A stretch of 34,473 bases of DNA from NCBI GenBank assembly GCA_015057085.1, contig SVFB01000054.1, positions 1 through 34,473 on the forward strand. Reading direction: 5' to 3'. Origin of the DNA: Lachnospiraceae bacterium. Lineage in GTDB: Bacteria; Bacillota; Clostridia; Lachnospirales; Lachnospiraceae. Each line of letters starts with the position of its first letter. Position 1 is the first letter of the stretch. Below, piece by piece: positions 25,614 through 34,317 of this stretch. The translations under genes were made by a program, and so were the position numbers. The notes below the pieces were generated by a model. The model had not been told where the DNA came from, searched no databases, and was given only the letters and a program-made list of their open reading frames with translations.

Positions 25614-27287
25614 ATGGACCATAGAGGTAAAGAATACGAGACAATATTTCATCTGATTTATCTGGGTGTGCTAAGTGTCTTTGGAATATTACTTTTGGTG
25701 ACAGGGACAATCATCGGAAACAGTATCATCACAAGATGCATTTTGCTTGCGATGATGTTGATTGTATGGGGAATCCATTTTCTTCAAATCGGAAGCGCAA
25801 ACCAAAGGATCTATTTTTATACCATTACTGCGACCCTTTTTATGATGTATTACGGAAGCAAGCCGGCAAGTTTGACAGATATGCCATTGGTTTTATGTAT
25901 TATGATGATTATCCTGTCCGCACAGGCAGATATCGGGCTGATTTATCTGATTTCTATTTCATATCCTTTGATGATTTTGCATCATATCTTTATCACAGGA
26001 TATATTTCCTTGGATATGAACAAGGCTTCATTATCCCGCATTATTTTTGGCGCAATCGGAGTGATTGTGGCAATAGTGATTTCACGCTTTTTTAGTCGTT
26101 CCAACGAAAACAGCAAACGCGACAAGCTTGAGATGATGGATGAAATCGAAATTCAGCGCAAGAAAACGCAGGATTTGCTTTCAAATGTATCCCATGAATT
26201 GCGCACTCCAATCGGTGCTATTACTGGTGTATCCGAAATTCTTTTAAGCGAGGATTTAGATGATGATGTGGAAGCAAAGGTTTTGGATATCAATCATGCA
26301 GGCAATCGCATTTATCATCAGGTAAATAGTATTTTGGATTTCGCAGAACTGGCCACGAACAAGATGGTGCTCAATGAGCATACCTATTTGCTGCGCAGCC
26401 TGGTGGAACGATGTGTGGACGAGTTAAACGAAAACCCGAATCCGAGGGGCGTAAAATGCATTGCGAATATTCAGGATCACATGCCGCAATATTTAGAGGG
26501 CGATGATCAAAAGATTTATCGTGTGGTTTGTCTGTTGCTGGAGAACGCGCATAAGTTTACAAACAGCGGAAGCGTTACTTTGTCCATCGGGTTTAGAAAA
26601 GAAAGTTACGGTGGAAATTTGAATATTGAAGTGCGTGATACCGGACTCGGCATGTCCGATAAGCTGGTGAAGCGCTTGTTCCACGGGGTATATAAAGAGG
26701 ATTCCGAAAGCAACAGGATGACAAGCGGACTGGGAATCGGATTTACAATTGCCAGAGAGATGACACGCATTATGCATGGCTTTATCACGGTGGAGAGTGT
26801 GGAAGGCAGCGGTAGCTGTATTCGCGTATCCCTACCGCAAAAGGTTCCGGCGAAGATGCCTGAACCTGTGAAGACCAATGTGCTTCAGTCAGACTCTTAT
26901 CAGAATCTGCGCGTTTTAATTATCGACGACGAGCAGTTGAATCTAAAGGTGGTTCGAGGAATGCTTCGGACTTTTGGAATTCAGGCAAAGATTGCAGAGA
27001 GCGGATCTGAGGGATTGGCACTTTGCGAATTAGAGGATTATGATTTGATTTTGCTTGATTATATGATGCCGGAAATGGATGGCGAGGAGACTTTACATCG
27101 CATTCGTGCGGCACGCAACGGCTATTACAAAAATACGCCAATCGTGGCACTGACTGCAAATGCGGCCAGCGATGCGCGCAAAATGTTTTTGGAAATGGGA
27201 TTTGATGAATTCGTATCGAAGCCTGTGGAAATCAAAACATTAAAGGAGATGCTAGAACAAATGGTGGGAGGACAATCTTATGAGTAA
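25614..27287 (+). CDS. Hybrid sensor histidine kinase with receiver domain
   Basis: The 557-residue membrane protein has about six transmembrane helices in the first 165 residues with no large outer domain, so it probably senses a membrane or intracellular signal. A dimerisation/phosphoacceptor domain follows with H194 in NVSHELRTPIGAI. The ATPase domain shows the N box (LLENAHKF, N311), DTGLGMSD and GLGIGFT. A C-terminal receiver domain (about 433-550) carries the DDE acidic cluster and D482 in LLDYMMPEMDG, with a Lys in SKPVE. This arrangement passes phosphate from His to Asp and then needs an HPt protein. The next gene supplies one and overlaps this gene by 8 nt. A ribosome site, AAAGAGG (25600-25606), lies just after the importer terminator. 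Confidence 0.93.
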   Translation: MDHRGKEYETIFHLIYLGVLSVFGILLLVTGTIIGNSIITRCILLAMMLIVWGIHFLQIGSANQRIYFYTITATLFMMYYGSKPASLTDMPLVLCIMMIILSAQADIGLIYLISISYPLMILHHIFITGYISLDMNKASLSRIIFGAIGVIVAIVISRFFSRSNENSKRDKLEMMDEIEIQRKKTQDLLSNVSHELRTPIGAITGVSEILLSEDLDDDVEAKVLDINHAGNRIYHQVNSILDFAELATNKMVLNEHTYLLRSLVERCVDELNENPNPRGVKCIANIQDHMPQYLEGDDQKIYRVVCLLLENAHKFTNSGSVTLSIGFRKESYGGNLNIEVRDTGLGMSDKLVKRLFHGVYKEDSESNRMTSGLGIGFTIAREMTRIMHGFITVESVEGSGSCIRVSLPQKVPAKMPEPVKTNVLQSDSYQNLRVLIIDDEQLNLKVVRGMLRTFGIQAKIAESGSEGLALCELEDYDLILLDYMMPEMDGEETLHRIRAARNGYYKNTPIVALTANAASDARKMFLEMGFDEFVSKPVEIKTLKEMLEQMVGGQSYE

Positions 27288-28584
27288 ACTTCCAATCATG
27301 ATTACAACAGACAGTGTCTGCGATTTGCCACGGGATTTGGCAGCACAATATCAGATTAAAATTTTACCGTATTTTGTAGTGACAGATCATGGTCGATTTT
27401 TGGATCAGACCGAAATCGGAGGCCCGGATTTGGTTGATTATATGCGAAAAGGTAATTTCGCCAAGTCCTCGCGACCGAACGTGGAAGAATATCGAGATTT
27501 CTTCAAGGAGAATCTGCAAAAGGCAGACAGGATTCTTCATATCGCAATGGGGCGCGGAAGCAGTAGCGGATATACCAATGCAAGCATTGCAGCAGGCGAG
27601 TTGGAAGGTGTAAAGGTCTTTGATTCAAGACACCTTTCCAGTTCCATGGGAATGGTGGCCATCCGCGCGGCTGAATTGGCCAGGCTGGGACTTTCTGTTG
27701 ATGAAATCGTGGCATATTTGGAAAAGTATGTGCATCAGGTCAGCAGCTGCTTTTTGGTTAATGATATCGAATATCTATATCGAGCAAAGCGCATGCCAAA
27801 AAGCGTACGCAATTTATCTTATCGCTTTATGTTCCGCCCGATTTTTCATATGAAAAAAGGAACGATTTCGCTTAAGGGAATCATGTTCGGAAGCTGGAAG
27901 CATGTGGTGCGAAAGTATATCGCAAAGGTGCTGCGCCATGCCCGGAATGCAGATACCACAAGAGTATTTGTCACCCATGTGAATTTGAATCAGGAAACGT
28001 TAGAAGCCATTGCAGAAGAAATCTTAAAGCATGTATCATTCAGAGAGATTATTTTTATTGATGCAACCGCTGCGATTTCCTGCAACTGCGGAAGCGGCAC
28101 GGTTGGCGTATTATACGCAAAGAAAATGCCACTGCCGAATCAATCCGGAACAGTGTCACAGACTGAATCTGAAGCACAGACTGAATCTGAGGCACATACT
28201 GAATTTGCAGCAGATACAGCAAATCAAGCGGACAATCAGGATATTTTACAGAAACTGGACTTCCTGGATTGGCGCTCAGGAATGCTCTTTGTGGCAAATA
28301 ATGTGGACTTGTATGTAGAAATTCTAAAGGAATTTATCCACGATGACAGAGAGCAGAGGCTCACTGATTTTCTCGAAGCAAAGAAGTGGGAGGATTACCG
28401 AATCCTGGTGCATTCTTTAAAGAGCGCATCAAGAACCATAGGAATCGAAGATCTTTCAGAAGAGGCGCGCTTGCTGGAATTCGCATGCAAGGACGGAAAC
28501 TATGAATATGTAGAAGAAAATCATGGGGCGGTAATGGAGCATTTCCGCCAATATTGTAGCAAAATTAGTAACGTAGTGGATTAG
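27280..28584 (+). CDS. DegV-family fatty-acid-binding protein fused to an HPt phosphotransfer domain
   Basis: The 434-residue cytoplasmic protein has two parts. Residues 1-285 form a DegV domain: TTDSVCDLP near the start, a GRGSSSGYTNAS ligand-pocket loop, VFDSRHLSSSMGM, and the terminal GSGTVGVLYAKK. DegV proteins bind fatty acids, and in Gram-positives (as FakB) present them to a fatty-acid kinase. A Thr/Glu/Ala-rich linker (about 290-320) carrying TESEAQ repeats joins an HPt domain (about 325-430). That domain begins LDWRSGM and has the phosphoacceptor motif HSLKSASRTIG (H378), followed by a helix resembling LSEEARLLE. HPt domains relay phosphate between receiver domains. The flanking genes encode exactly such receivers: a hybrid kinase (8-nt overlap) and a REC-GGDEF protein (10-nt gap). 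The ribosome site GGAGG lies inside the kinase gene. I know of no described DegV-HPt protein. Confidence 0.9.
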   Translation: MSKLPIMITTDSVCDLPRDLAAQYQIKILPYFVVTDHGRFLDQTEIGGPDLVDYMRKGNFAKSSRPNVEEYRDFFKENLQKADRILHIAMGRGSSSGYTNASIAAGELEGVKVFDSRHLSSSMGMVAIRAAELARLGLSVDEIVAYLEKYVHQVSSCFLVNDIEYLYRAKRMPKSVRNLSYRFMFRPIFHMKKGTISLKGIMFGSWKHVVRKYIAKVLRHARNADTTRVFVTHVNLNQETLEAIAEEILKHVSFREIIFIDATAAISCNCGSGTVGVLYAKKMPLPNQSGTVSQTESEAQTESEAHTEFAADTANQADNQDILQKLDFLDWRSGMLFVANNVDLYVEILKEFIHDDREQRLTDFLEAKKWEDYRILVHSLKSASRTIGIEDLSEEARLLEFACKDGNYEYVEENHGAVMEHFRQYCSKISNVVD

Positions 28585-28594
28585 GGGAACAAAG

Positions 28595-29890
28595 ATGAAG
28601 ACAAACAGCACCATCCTTTTTGTAGATGACGACAATATGAATGTAAAAATCGGCCGCACCATTTTAAGCAAGCACTATCAGGTGGATGTGGCAATGAGCG
28701 GACATGAAGCTTTGGATTATTTGCGCACACATGCGCTTCCTTCGCTTATGCTGCTGGATTTGCATATGCCGGATATGAGCGGGCTTGATGTGCTTCGAAA
28801 ACTCAAAGAGGATCCCATCTATGATCATCTTCCGGTGATTATCTTAACAGCGGATGACGATCGAAGCAGCGAAGTAGAAGGCTTTAAATTAGGTGTCATG
28901 GATTTTATAACAAAGCCTATGGTACCGGATGTGTTATTGGAACGTATTCACAGAACCCTGGCGTTGGAAAAGCGCCAAAAGGAGCTGAGTACAGACAGCT
29001 TAACCGGCCTTAATATTCGAACAGTGGGCGAACTGGAAATCGAAAAGGCCATCGCAAAAACATCCGGTTATCTGGCATTTATGGATGTGGATAATCTCAA
29101 ACGAATCAATGATACTATTGGACATGAGGCAGGAGACAGAGTATTAAAGCTCATCGGCGATATTTTGCTGGCAAATGCCTCAAATGCCTTGGCATGCAGA
29201 ATGGGTGGCGACGAATTCCTGCTGTTCTTTAAGGGGGTTTCGGATGCTGAAATTTCTGAAATCATTGAGTCTATGATCGGAACCTTCCTGGAGAAAAAGG
29301 AACGCGATCCTGCAATCCGCGCGGCTTCTATTTCGGTGGGACTTGTGGCAACCACGCCGGAAACTACCTACAAAGAGGCATACAGCAAGGCAGATAAGGC
29401 ACTGTATCATGTGAAACAAAACGGAAAAGACGGATACTTCTTCTATCGCGAAAGCAATGATGAAGATGAGCAAAAGGATGAACATAATCTGGCTCGCCTT
29501 ACAACGGCACTTAAAAATTCCGGAAGCTATCATGGCGCGATGAATGTGGAATTCCGTGAATTTGCGAAGTTGTATGAGTATTTTATCAACTTAAAGAGAC
29601 GCTATAATCATGAATTTCATCTGGTGCTTTTGAATGTGGAAGAGCATCCGGATATTGTATTTGAAGAAATGGAAAATATCATGGCACTGTTAGAGCGCGA
29701 GATTCGCCTTACCGTGCGAAGTGTGGATGTCTGCACCCGATATTCATCCAACCAGTATTTGATCATCTTGATGGATCCGGGCGATATTGATCAGATTCGA
29801 ACTATCATCAGCCGAATTCTGAAAAATTTTTATACGGAATGCAAGGATTCCCGGGTGAAAATTACTACCTCAGATGCGGTTATGGAATAA
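28595..29890 (+). CDS. Response regulator with diguanylate cyclase (REC-GGDEF) and degenerate second GGDEF
   Basis: The 431-residue cytoplasmic protein starts with a receiver domain (1-120): DDD at the N-terminus, D55 in LLDLHMPDMSG, T in ILTADDD, and K in TKPM. A GGDEF domain (about 130-287) with an intact active site (MGGDEF, 203-208) and a DVDNLKRINDTIGHEAGD motif should make c-di-GMP from GTP. The inhibitory RxxD site that usually lies just before GGDEF is absent (NASN), so product inhibition by that route is not expected. The last about 140 residues look like a second GGDEF fold: LVLLNVEEHPD in place of DIDxFK, and RYSSNQYLIIL in place of RYGGDEFLIIL. It is therefore inactive but may bind a ligand or form dimers. 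The gene follows the DegV-HPt gene by 10 nt with ribosome site GGGGAA, and is the likely output of the phosphorelay. Confidence 0.92.
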   Translation: MKTNSTILFVDDDNMNVKIGRTILSKHYQVDVAMSGHEALDYLRTHALPSLMLLDLHMPDMSGLDVLRKLKEDPIYDHLPVIILTADDDRSSEVEGFKLGVMDFITKPMVPDVLLERIHRTLALEKRQKELSTDSLTGLNIRTVGELEIEKAIAKTSGYLAFMDVDNLKRINDTIGHEAGDRVLKLIGDILLANASNALACRMGGDEFLLFFKGVSDAEISEIIESMIGTFLEKKERDPAIRAASISVGLVATTPETTYKEAYSKADKALYHVKQNGKDGYFFYRESNDEDEQKDEHNLARLTTALKNSGSYHGAMNVEFREFAKLYEYFINLKRRYNHEFHLVLLNVEEHPDIVFEEMENIMALLEREIRLTVRSVDVCTRYSSNQYLIILMDPGDIDQIRTIISRILKNFYTECKDSRVKITTSDAVME

Positions 29891-29938
29891 AATTCAGAAT
29901 ATCTTAAGAAATATTGTACTATGTTTTTTCTGAAAAGA

Positions 29939-29947
29939 TGATATAAT
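29939..29947 (+). promoter_or_regulatory. Extended -10 promoter of the phosphodiester glycosidase gene
   Basis: TGATATAAT (29939-29947) matches the extended -10 consensus TGnTATAAT. No clear -35 lies at the right distance, as is common for extended -10 promoters. Transcription would start near 29954, about 30 nt before the chosen ATG. I found no convincing terminator between the GGDEF gene and this promoter. Confidence 0.6.
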
Positions 29948-29983
29948 AGGCAATAGTTTGATAAAAAAATGAACGAGGTACCT

Positions 29984-31210
29984 ATGGCGAGAAATAGACG
30001 AAAAAAGAAAAAGTCCGGCAAGCAAATCGTGGCCCGGATCTTCACAACAATCTCTATCATCGGCGTAATTGCGTTTGGAATACGTGAATATATCAGCTAC
30101 ACGAACAATGCCTTCATTGCGGGATGGCGTAGCCTTTATATCGAGACTGCGGTTACAACCCATTCCCATCAATGGCTGGCGGGACTTGTATTTCCGCGAA
30201 GTGTAATCAATGCTGTCGTAGCAGATATTAACGCCCAGACAATTGCCCAGGAAAATATGGAAAGTACTTGGAAAAACGAAGAGACCAACAAGAATGCGAA
30301 CTTAACCGGTTCCGATTGGTTCTATGCAACTTATTGGGAATTGGATACCACTTCCATTCGTGATTATCTTGATGAAAATCCAAGTGTTCTTTCATACGGA
30401 TACGAGAATATCAAAATCGATAATATGGATGGCGATTTAAACATCTATACCACAGGCGGAGACAGAGTGCTGGTTGTGGATACTGCAAACAACTTCTTCC
30501 TGACTGAAGTGACAGGAGATGGATATGTAGGTAAGATGGCATTTGTCAAAGAACCTGAACAGATTAAGCATGTACTTTCTAAGAGCTTTGGTTCTTACGG
30601 AGAAGAAATAGAAGACTTCGGAGATTCTTATGGTGCATTGCTTGCAATCAATGCAGCACCGTTTGAGGATGTGGGCGGACACGGATCCGGTGCGATTGTG
30701 CGTGGCGCATGTATCGTGGATGGTGTGGAATACGGACATCCGAACTCCATGAAGTTGTATGCAATGACCTTTGATAATTTGCTTTATGTAACAAATTATT
30801 CATCAGATAATGTTTCAAAATATCGTTGGGGCGTACAGTTCTATCCGGCGCTCATCATCGATGGCGAGAATGTATTGACCACAGATTCCGGTGGTAATGG
30901 AATTCAGCCGCGAACCATTATTGGACAGCAGTCGGATAAGACTTTTATGATGCTGATTATCGACGGACGCCAGGTGGGATATTCACTGGGTGCAACAGTC
31001 GGCGAGTGTGCAACCATTATGGAGCGCTACAAGGCTGTTCAGGCCGGAGCTTTGGACGGAGGAAGTTCTGCCGTTATGTATTATGACGGAGACTTGATTA
31101 CAAAGTCATCAAGTGTATCAGGACGCGGACGTTATTGCCCGGATTCCTTAATTGTAATCCCTGCCGATCAGGTGGATGGATGGGAAGATGAATATAGTAA
31201 TTTCCCTTAA
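29984..31210 (+). CDS. Membrane-anchored phosphodiester glycosidase family protein (NAGPA/DUF2233)
   Basis: The 408-residue protein has a strongly basic start (RRKKKK), one transmembrane helix (about 16-33) and an outer domain. Family motifs are clear: an AAPF segment after AINA, QPRTIIGQQSD, the IIDGR motif (D327), and LDGGSS (358-362) near the C-terminus, then GRGRYCPDSLIV. The family, named after mammalian N-acetylglucosamine-1-phosphodiester alpha-N-acetylglucosaminidase, removes sugars from phosphodiesters. In bacteria it often acts on exopolysaccharide or wall glycopolymers, which fits the phosphoglucomutase and LCP genes downstream. The ATG at 29984 is preferred because GAGG (29975-29978) lies 5 nt upstream. 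An in-frame ATG at 29969 has no ribosome site. Confidence 0.88.
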   Translation: MARNRRKKKKSGKQIVARIFTTISIIGVIAFGIREYISYTNNAFIAGWRSLYIETAVTTHSHQWLAGLVFPRSVINAVVADINAQTIAQENMESTWKNEETNKNANLTGSDWFYATYWELDTTSIRDYLDENPSVLSYGYENIKIDNMDGDLNIYTTGGDRVLVVDTANNFFLTEVTGDGYVGKMAFVKEPEQIKHVLSKSFGSYGEEIEDFGDSYGALLAINAAPFEDVGGHGSGAIVRGACIVDGVEYGHPNSMKLYAMTFDNLLYVTNYSSDNVSKYRWGVQFYPALIIDGENVLTTDSGGNGIQPRTIIGQQSDKTFMMLIIDGRQVGYSLGATVGECATIMERYKAVQAGALDGGSSAVMYYDGDLITKSSSVSGRGRYCPDSLIVIPADQVDGWEDEYSNFP

Positions 31211-31261
31211 GCATTTGTATTTAGAATGCTAGTTGTTGTTAAAAATAATGATATTAAACGA

Positions 31262-31300
31262 AAACCATATGTGCTAAAATAATAGTACATATGGTTTTTT
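31262..31300 (+). terminator. Intrinsic terminator after the glycosidase gene
   Basis: 31262-31276 pairs with 31283-31297 over 15 bp with one G-T wobble, around a 6-nt AAATAA loop, with a T run at the end. The left part resembles the chemotaxis-gene terminator (a CATATG core and TAAAAT in the hairpin). Confidence 0.85.
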
Positions 31301-31328
31301 ATTAGTCGAAAATAGGAGGATTCGTAAG

Positions 31329-33059
31329 ATGGATTACAAGAAGCAATATGAGACCTGGTGCAACGATCCGTATTTTGATGATGCGACAAAGGCTGAATTA
31401 AAGGCTATCGCAGGAGACGAAAAAGAAATCGAAGATCGTTTTTATCGTACACTTGAGTTTGGTACTGCGGGATTACGTGGTGTAATCGGAGCCGGTACCA
31501 ATCGTATGAATGTGTATACTGTTCGTCAGGCAACTCAAGGACTTGCAAATTATATATTATCTCAGGGAAAGGAAGCCGCAGAACGTGGTGTGGCAATCGC
31601 CCATGATTCACGTAATATGCATGATGAATTCACAGATGCAACTGCGCTTTGCCTTGCTGCAAACGGAATCAAGACTTATGTATTCCCACAGCTTGCTCCG
31701 GTTCCGGAACTATCTTATGCAGTACGCAATTTGCATACCATCGCAGGTGTAGTACTGACAGCGAGTCATAATCCAAGAGAATATAACGGATACAAAGTAT
31801 ATTGGGAGGACGGTGCACAGGTAACACCACCTCATGATTCCAATATCATGGCAGAGGTTGCAAAGGTAACTTCCTTTGATCAGGTGAAGACCATGGACAA
31901 GGAAGCTGCAATTCAGGCTGGCCTTTACAATGTGATTTCGGATGAAATCGAAGAAGGATACTTCGGAGAATTGCGTAAGCTTTCCATTCATCCTGAAATT
32001 ATCAAAGATATGGCAAAGGATATCAAGATTGTTTATACACCGCTTCATGGAACAGGACTTCGTCCGGTTCAGCGTGTATTAAAGGATTTGGGATTCGAAC
32101 AGGTATTAATCGAGCCTTCACAGGCAGTTCCGGATGGTAACTTCCCAACCTGTCCGTATCCAAACCCAGAGAACCCGGACGCTTGGAAGCTTGCACTTGA
32201 ATTGGCAAAGACAGAAGATGCAGATATCGTGCTTGCAACAGATCCGGATGCCGACCGCCTTGGCGTATATTGCAAGGATACCAAGAGTGGAGAGTATGTC
32301 ACCTTCACAGGTAACATGTCTGCAATGCTGATTGCAGAATACATTCTTGCTGAAAAGACCAAAAACGGCACAATGCCAAAGAATCCTGCAATGGTTGAAT
32401 CCATTGTCTCAACTGATTTGGCAAAGGCAATTGCAAAAGCATACAATGTGGAATTGATCGAAGTATTAACCGGATTTAAATACATTGGCGAGAAGATGCT
32501 TGAATTCGAAAAGACTGGAAGCCACAATTATGTCTTCGGTATGGAAGAAAGCTACGGTTGTCTGCCTGGAACCTATGCAAGAGATAAGGATGCTCCTGCA
32601 GCAGTTACCATGCTCTGCGAAGTTGCAGCTTACTGCAAGTCACAGGGCAAGACACTTTGGGATGCAATGATTGATATCTATGAGAAGTACGGATATTATC
32701 GTGAAGGCATTGCAACACTCGAATTAAAGGGAATTGACGGCGCGGCACAGATTCAGGAAATCATGAACAAGGCCAGAGAGAATGCACCGGCTAAGATCGG
32801 AAACTTCGAAGTGCTCGCAGTGCGCGACTACAAGGCTGACACCAGAAAAGATATGAAGACCGGCGAAGTGACAAAGACCGGACTTCCATCCTCCAACGTA
32901 CTTTATTTCGAGTTGGATAATAACGCATGGTGCTGCGTAAGACCTTCCGGAACCGAGCCTAAGATTAAATTCTACTGCGGAATTAAGGGCACTGATTTGG
33001 CAAGCGCCGATCAGGAACTGGAAGCTTTAAAGGCAGAAGTATTAAAATGCTTCGGCTAA
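31329..33059 (+). CDS. pgcA: Alpha-phosphoglucomutase / phosphomannomutase
   Basis: The 576-residue cytoplasmic enzyme interconverts hexose 1-phosphates and 6-phosphates, supplying glucose-1-phosphate for UDP-glucose and wall or capsule polymers. All four active-site segments are present: the phosphoserine loop TASHNPREYNGYK (S146), the metal loop DPDADR (305-310), the sugar-binding loop GMEESYG (404-410), and the phosphate-binding loop RPSGTEPK (538-545). Length and motifs match the Bacillus PgcA type. A strong AGGAGGA ribosome site lies 10 nt upstream of the ATG. It is followed 25 nt later by an LCP gene. Whether glucose or mannose phosphate is preferred cannot be read from the sequence. 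Confidence 0.95.
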   Translation: MDYKKQYETWCNDPYFDDATKAELKAIAGDEKEIEDRFYRTLEFGTAGLRGVIGAGTNRMNVYTVRQATQGLANYILSQGKEAAERGVAIAHDSRNMHDEFTDATALCLAANGIKTYVFPQLAPVPELSYAVRNLHTIAGVVLTASHNPREYNGYKVYWEDGAQVTPPHDSNIMAEVAKVTSFDQVKTMDKEAAIQAGLYNVISDEIEEGYFGELRKLSIHPEIIKDMAKDIKIVYTPLHGTGLRPVQRVLKDLGFEQVLIEPSQAVPDGNFPTCPYPNPENPDAWKLALELAKTEDADIVLATDPDADRLGVYCKDTKSGEYVTFTGNMSAMLIAEYILAEKTKNGTMPKNPAMVESIVSTDLAKAIAKAYNVELIEVLTGFKYIGEKMLEFEKTGSHNYVFGMEESYGCLPGTYARDKDAPAAVTMLCEVAAYCKSQGKTLWDAMIDIYEKYGYYREGIATLELKGIDGAAQIQEIMNKARENAPAKIGNFEVLAVRDYKADTRKDMKTGEVTKTGLPSSNVLYFELDNNAWCCVRPSGTEPKIKFYCGIKGTDLASADQELEALKAEVLKCFG

Positions 33060-33084
33060 AAAATAATTAAGGGATTTGTATTAT

Positions 33085-34254
33085 ATGGCAACAAATAACA
33101 GATACGGGAACCGGAGAGCTGTAAATCAGCGCAAGAAACAAAAAAAGCGCAGAAGAAAGCTTGCAGCCTTTATGCTTGAGCTCCTGGTTCTCGCCGTTAT
33201 TCTGCTGGGAATTTATGTGGTTTCTTTGGTTCGCAAGATTAACTACAATGATATGACAGCAGAAGAAGCGGGAATAAACGCGGATCTTGATGAAGAATCA
33301 TTGGAAACAATGAATGGTTATACCAATATCGCAATTTTTGGATTGGATAACCGTAGTGAAGGAAGCTACAATACCGGTAATTCTGATACAATTATGATTG
33401 CAAGCATCAACGGGGAAACACATGAGGTTAAGCTTGTATCAGTCTTTCGAGATTCCGTGCTAAATGTCGGAAACGACGAATATAAAAAGGCAAATTCAGC
33501 CTATGCAAAGGGTGGCGCAACCTATGCGGTTGCAATGCTGAATACAAACTTTGACTTAAATATTACGGAATATGTCAGTGTGGATTGGGCAGCAGTTGTA
33601 ACCGTCATTGACGATTTGGGCGGTCTGGATTTGAATTTGACATCTCAGGAAGTCGAACTCTTGAATACCTATCTGCAGGATGTGGACAATGTCACAGGCA
33701 AAAACACATCCTACTTATCAGGATCCGGCGAGATGCATTTGGACGGAACCCAGGCAGTTTGCTATGCGCGTATCCGAAAGACAGCCGGAGATGATTATCT
33801 GCGTACTTCACGTCAGAGAATTGTAATTCAAGCTCTTTTAGAAAAGGCAAAGACCGCAGGGGTAACCACCTTGCTCAAGATTTGTCAGGATACCTTTGAT
33901 GATATTTCCACATCATTGAGCTTAAAGCAGATTACAACGCTTGCAAAGCATGTGTCTGATTACAACATCGCCGCATCTACAGGTTTCCCGTTTACGGTGA
34001 CGTCGGATTCGGTATCGGGACTGGGTTCATGCGTAATTCCGTGTACACTTTCAACAAATGTTTCAAAGTTACATGAATTCCTATTTGATGAGACAGGCTA
34101 TCAGGTATCAGCGACTGTATCCGGCCTCAGCGCAACCATTGCGAATATGACCGGCTATGATTCAGAGTCGGATGCCATCGATATCAGCAGATATAACGAC
34201 ACATTGGGTGCCAACGGAACTTATTTCAAGGATGAGGAACAGTCGACACAATAG
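33085..34254 (+). CDS. LytR-CpsA-Psr (LCP) family glycopolymer transferase
   Basis: The 389-residue protein has a very basic cytoplasmic start (RKKQKKRRRK), one transmembrane helix (about 30-52) and an outer LCP domain. Motifs are NIAIFGLDNRS, NSDTIMIASI, VSVFRDS, and the pyrophosphate-binding Arg/Asp series YARIRKTAGDDYLRTSRQR. LCP enzymes attach teichoic-acid-like or capsular polymers from lipid carriers to peptidoglycan. The gene sits 25 nt after the phosphoglucomutase gene with no terminator between, so both probably act in envelope polymer assembly. The ATG at 33085 is used; the upstream in-frame TTG (33076) is too close to the AAGGG ribosome site (33069-33073). Confidence 0.93.
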   Translation: MATNNRYGNRRAVNQRKKQKKRRRKLAAFMLELLVLAVILLGIYVVSLVRKINYNDMTAEEAGINADLDEESLETMNGYTNIAIFGLDNRSEGSYNTGNSDTIMIASINGETHEVKLVSVFRDSVLNVGNDEYKKANSAYAKGGATYAVAMLNTNFDLNITEYVSVDWAAVVTVIDDLGGLDLNLTSQEVELLNTYLQDVDNVTGKNTSYLSGSGEMHLDGTQAVCYARIRKTAGDDYLRTSRQRIVIQALLEKAKTAGVTTLLKICQDTFDDISTSLSLKQITTLAKHVSDYNIAASTGFPFTVTSDSVSGLGSCVIPCTLSTNVSKLHEFLFDETGYQVSATVSGLSATIANMTGYDSESDAIDISRYNDTLGANGTYFKDEEQSTQ

Positions 34255-34317
34255 TTATGCAGATGACAATACTTTGAAGAATCAAGATTAAATTGGTTTT
34301 TCGGAGATTGTGATACA

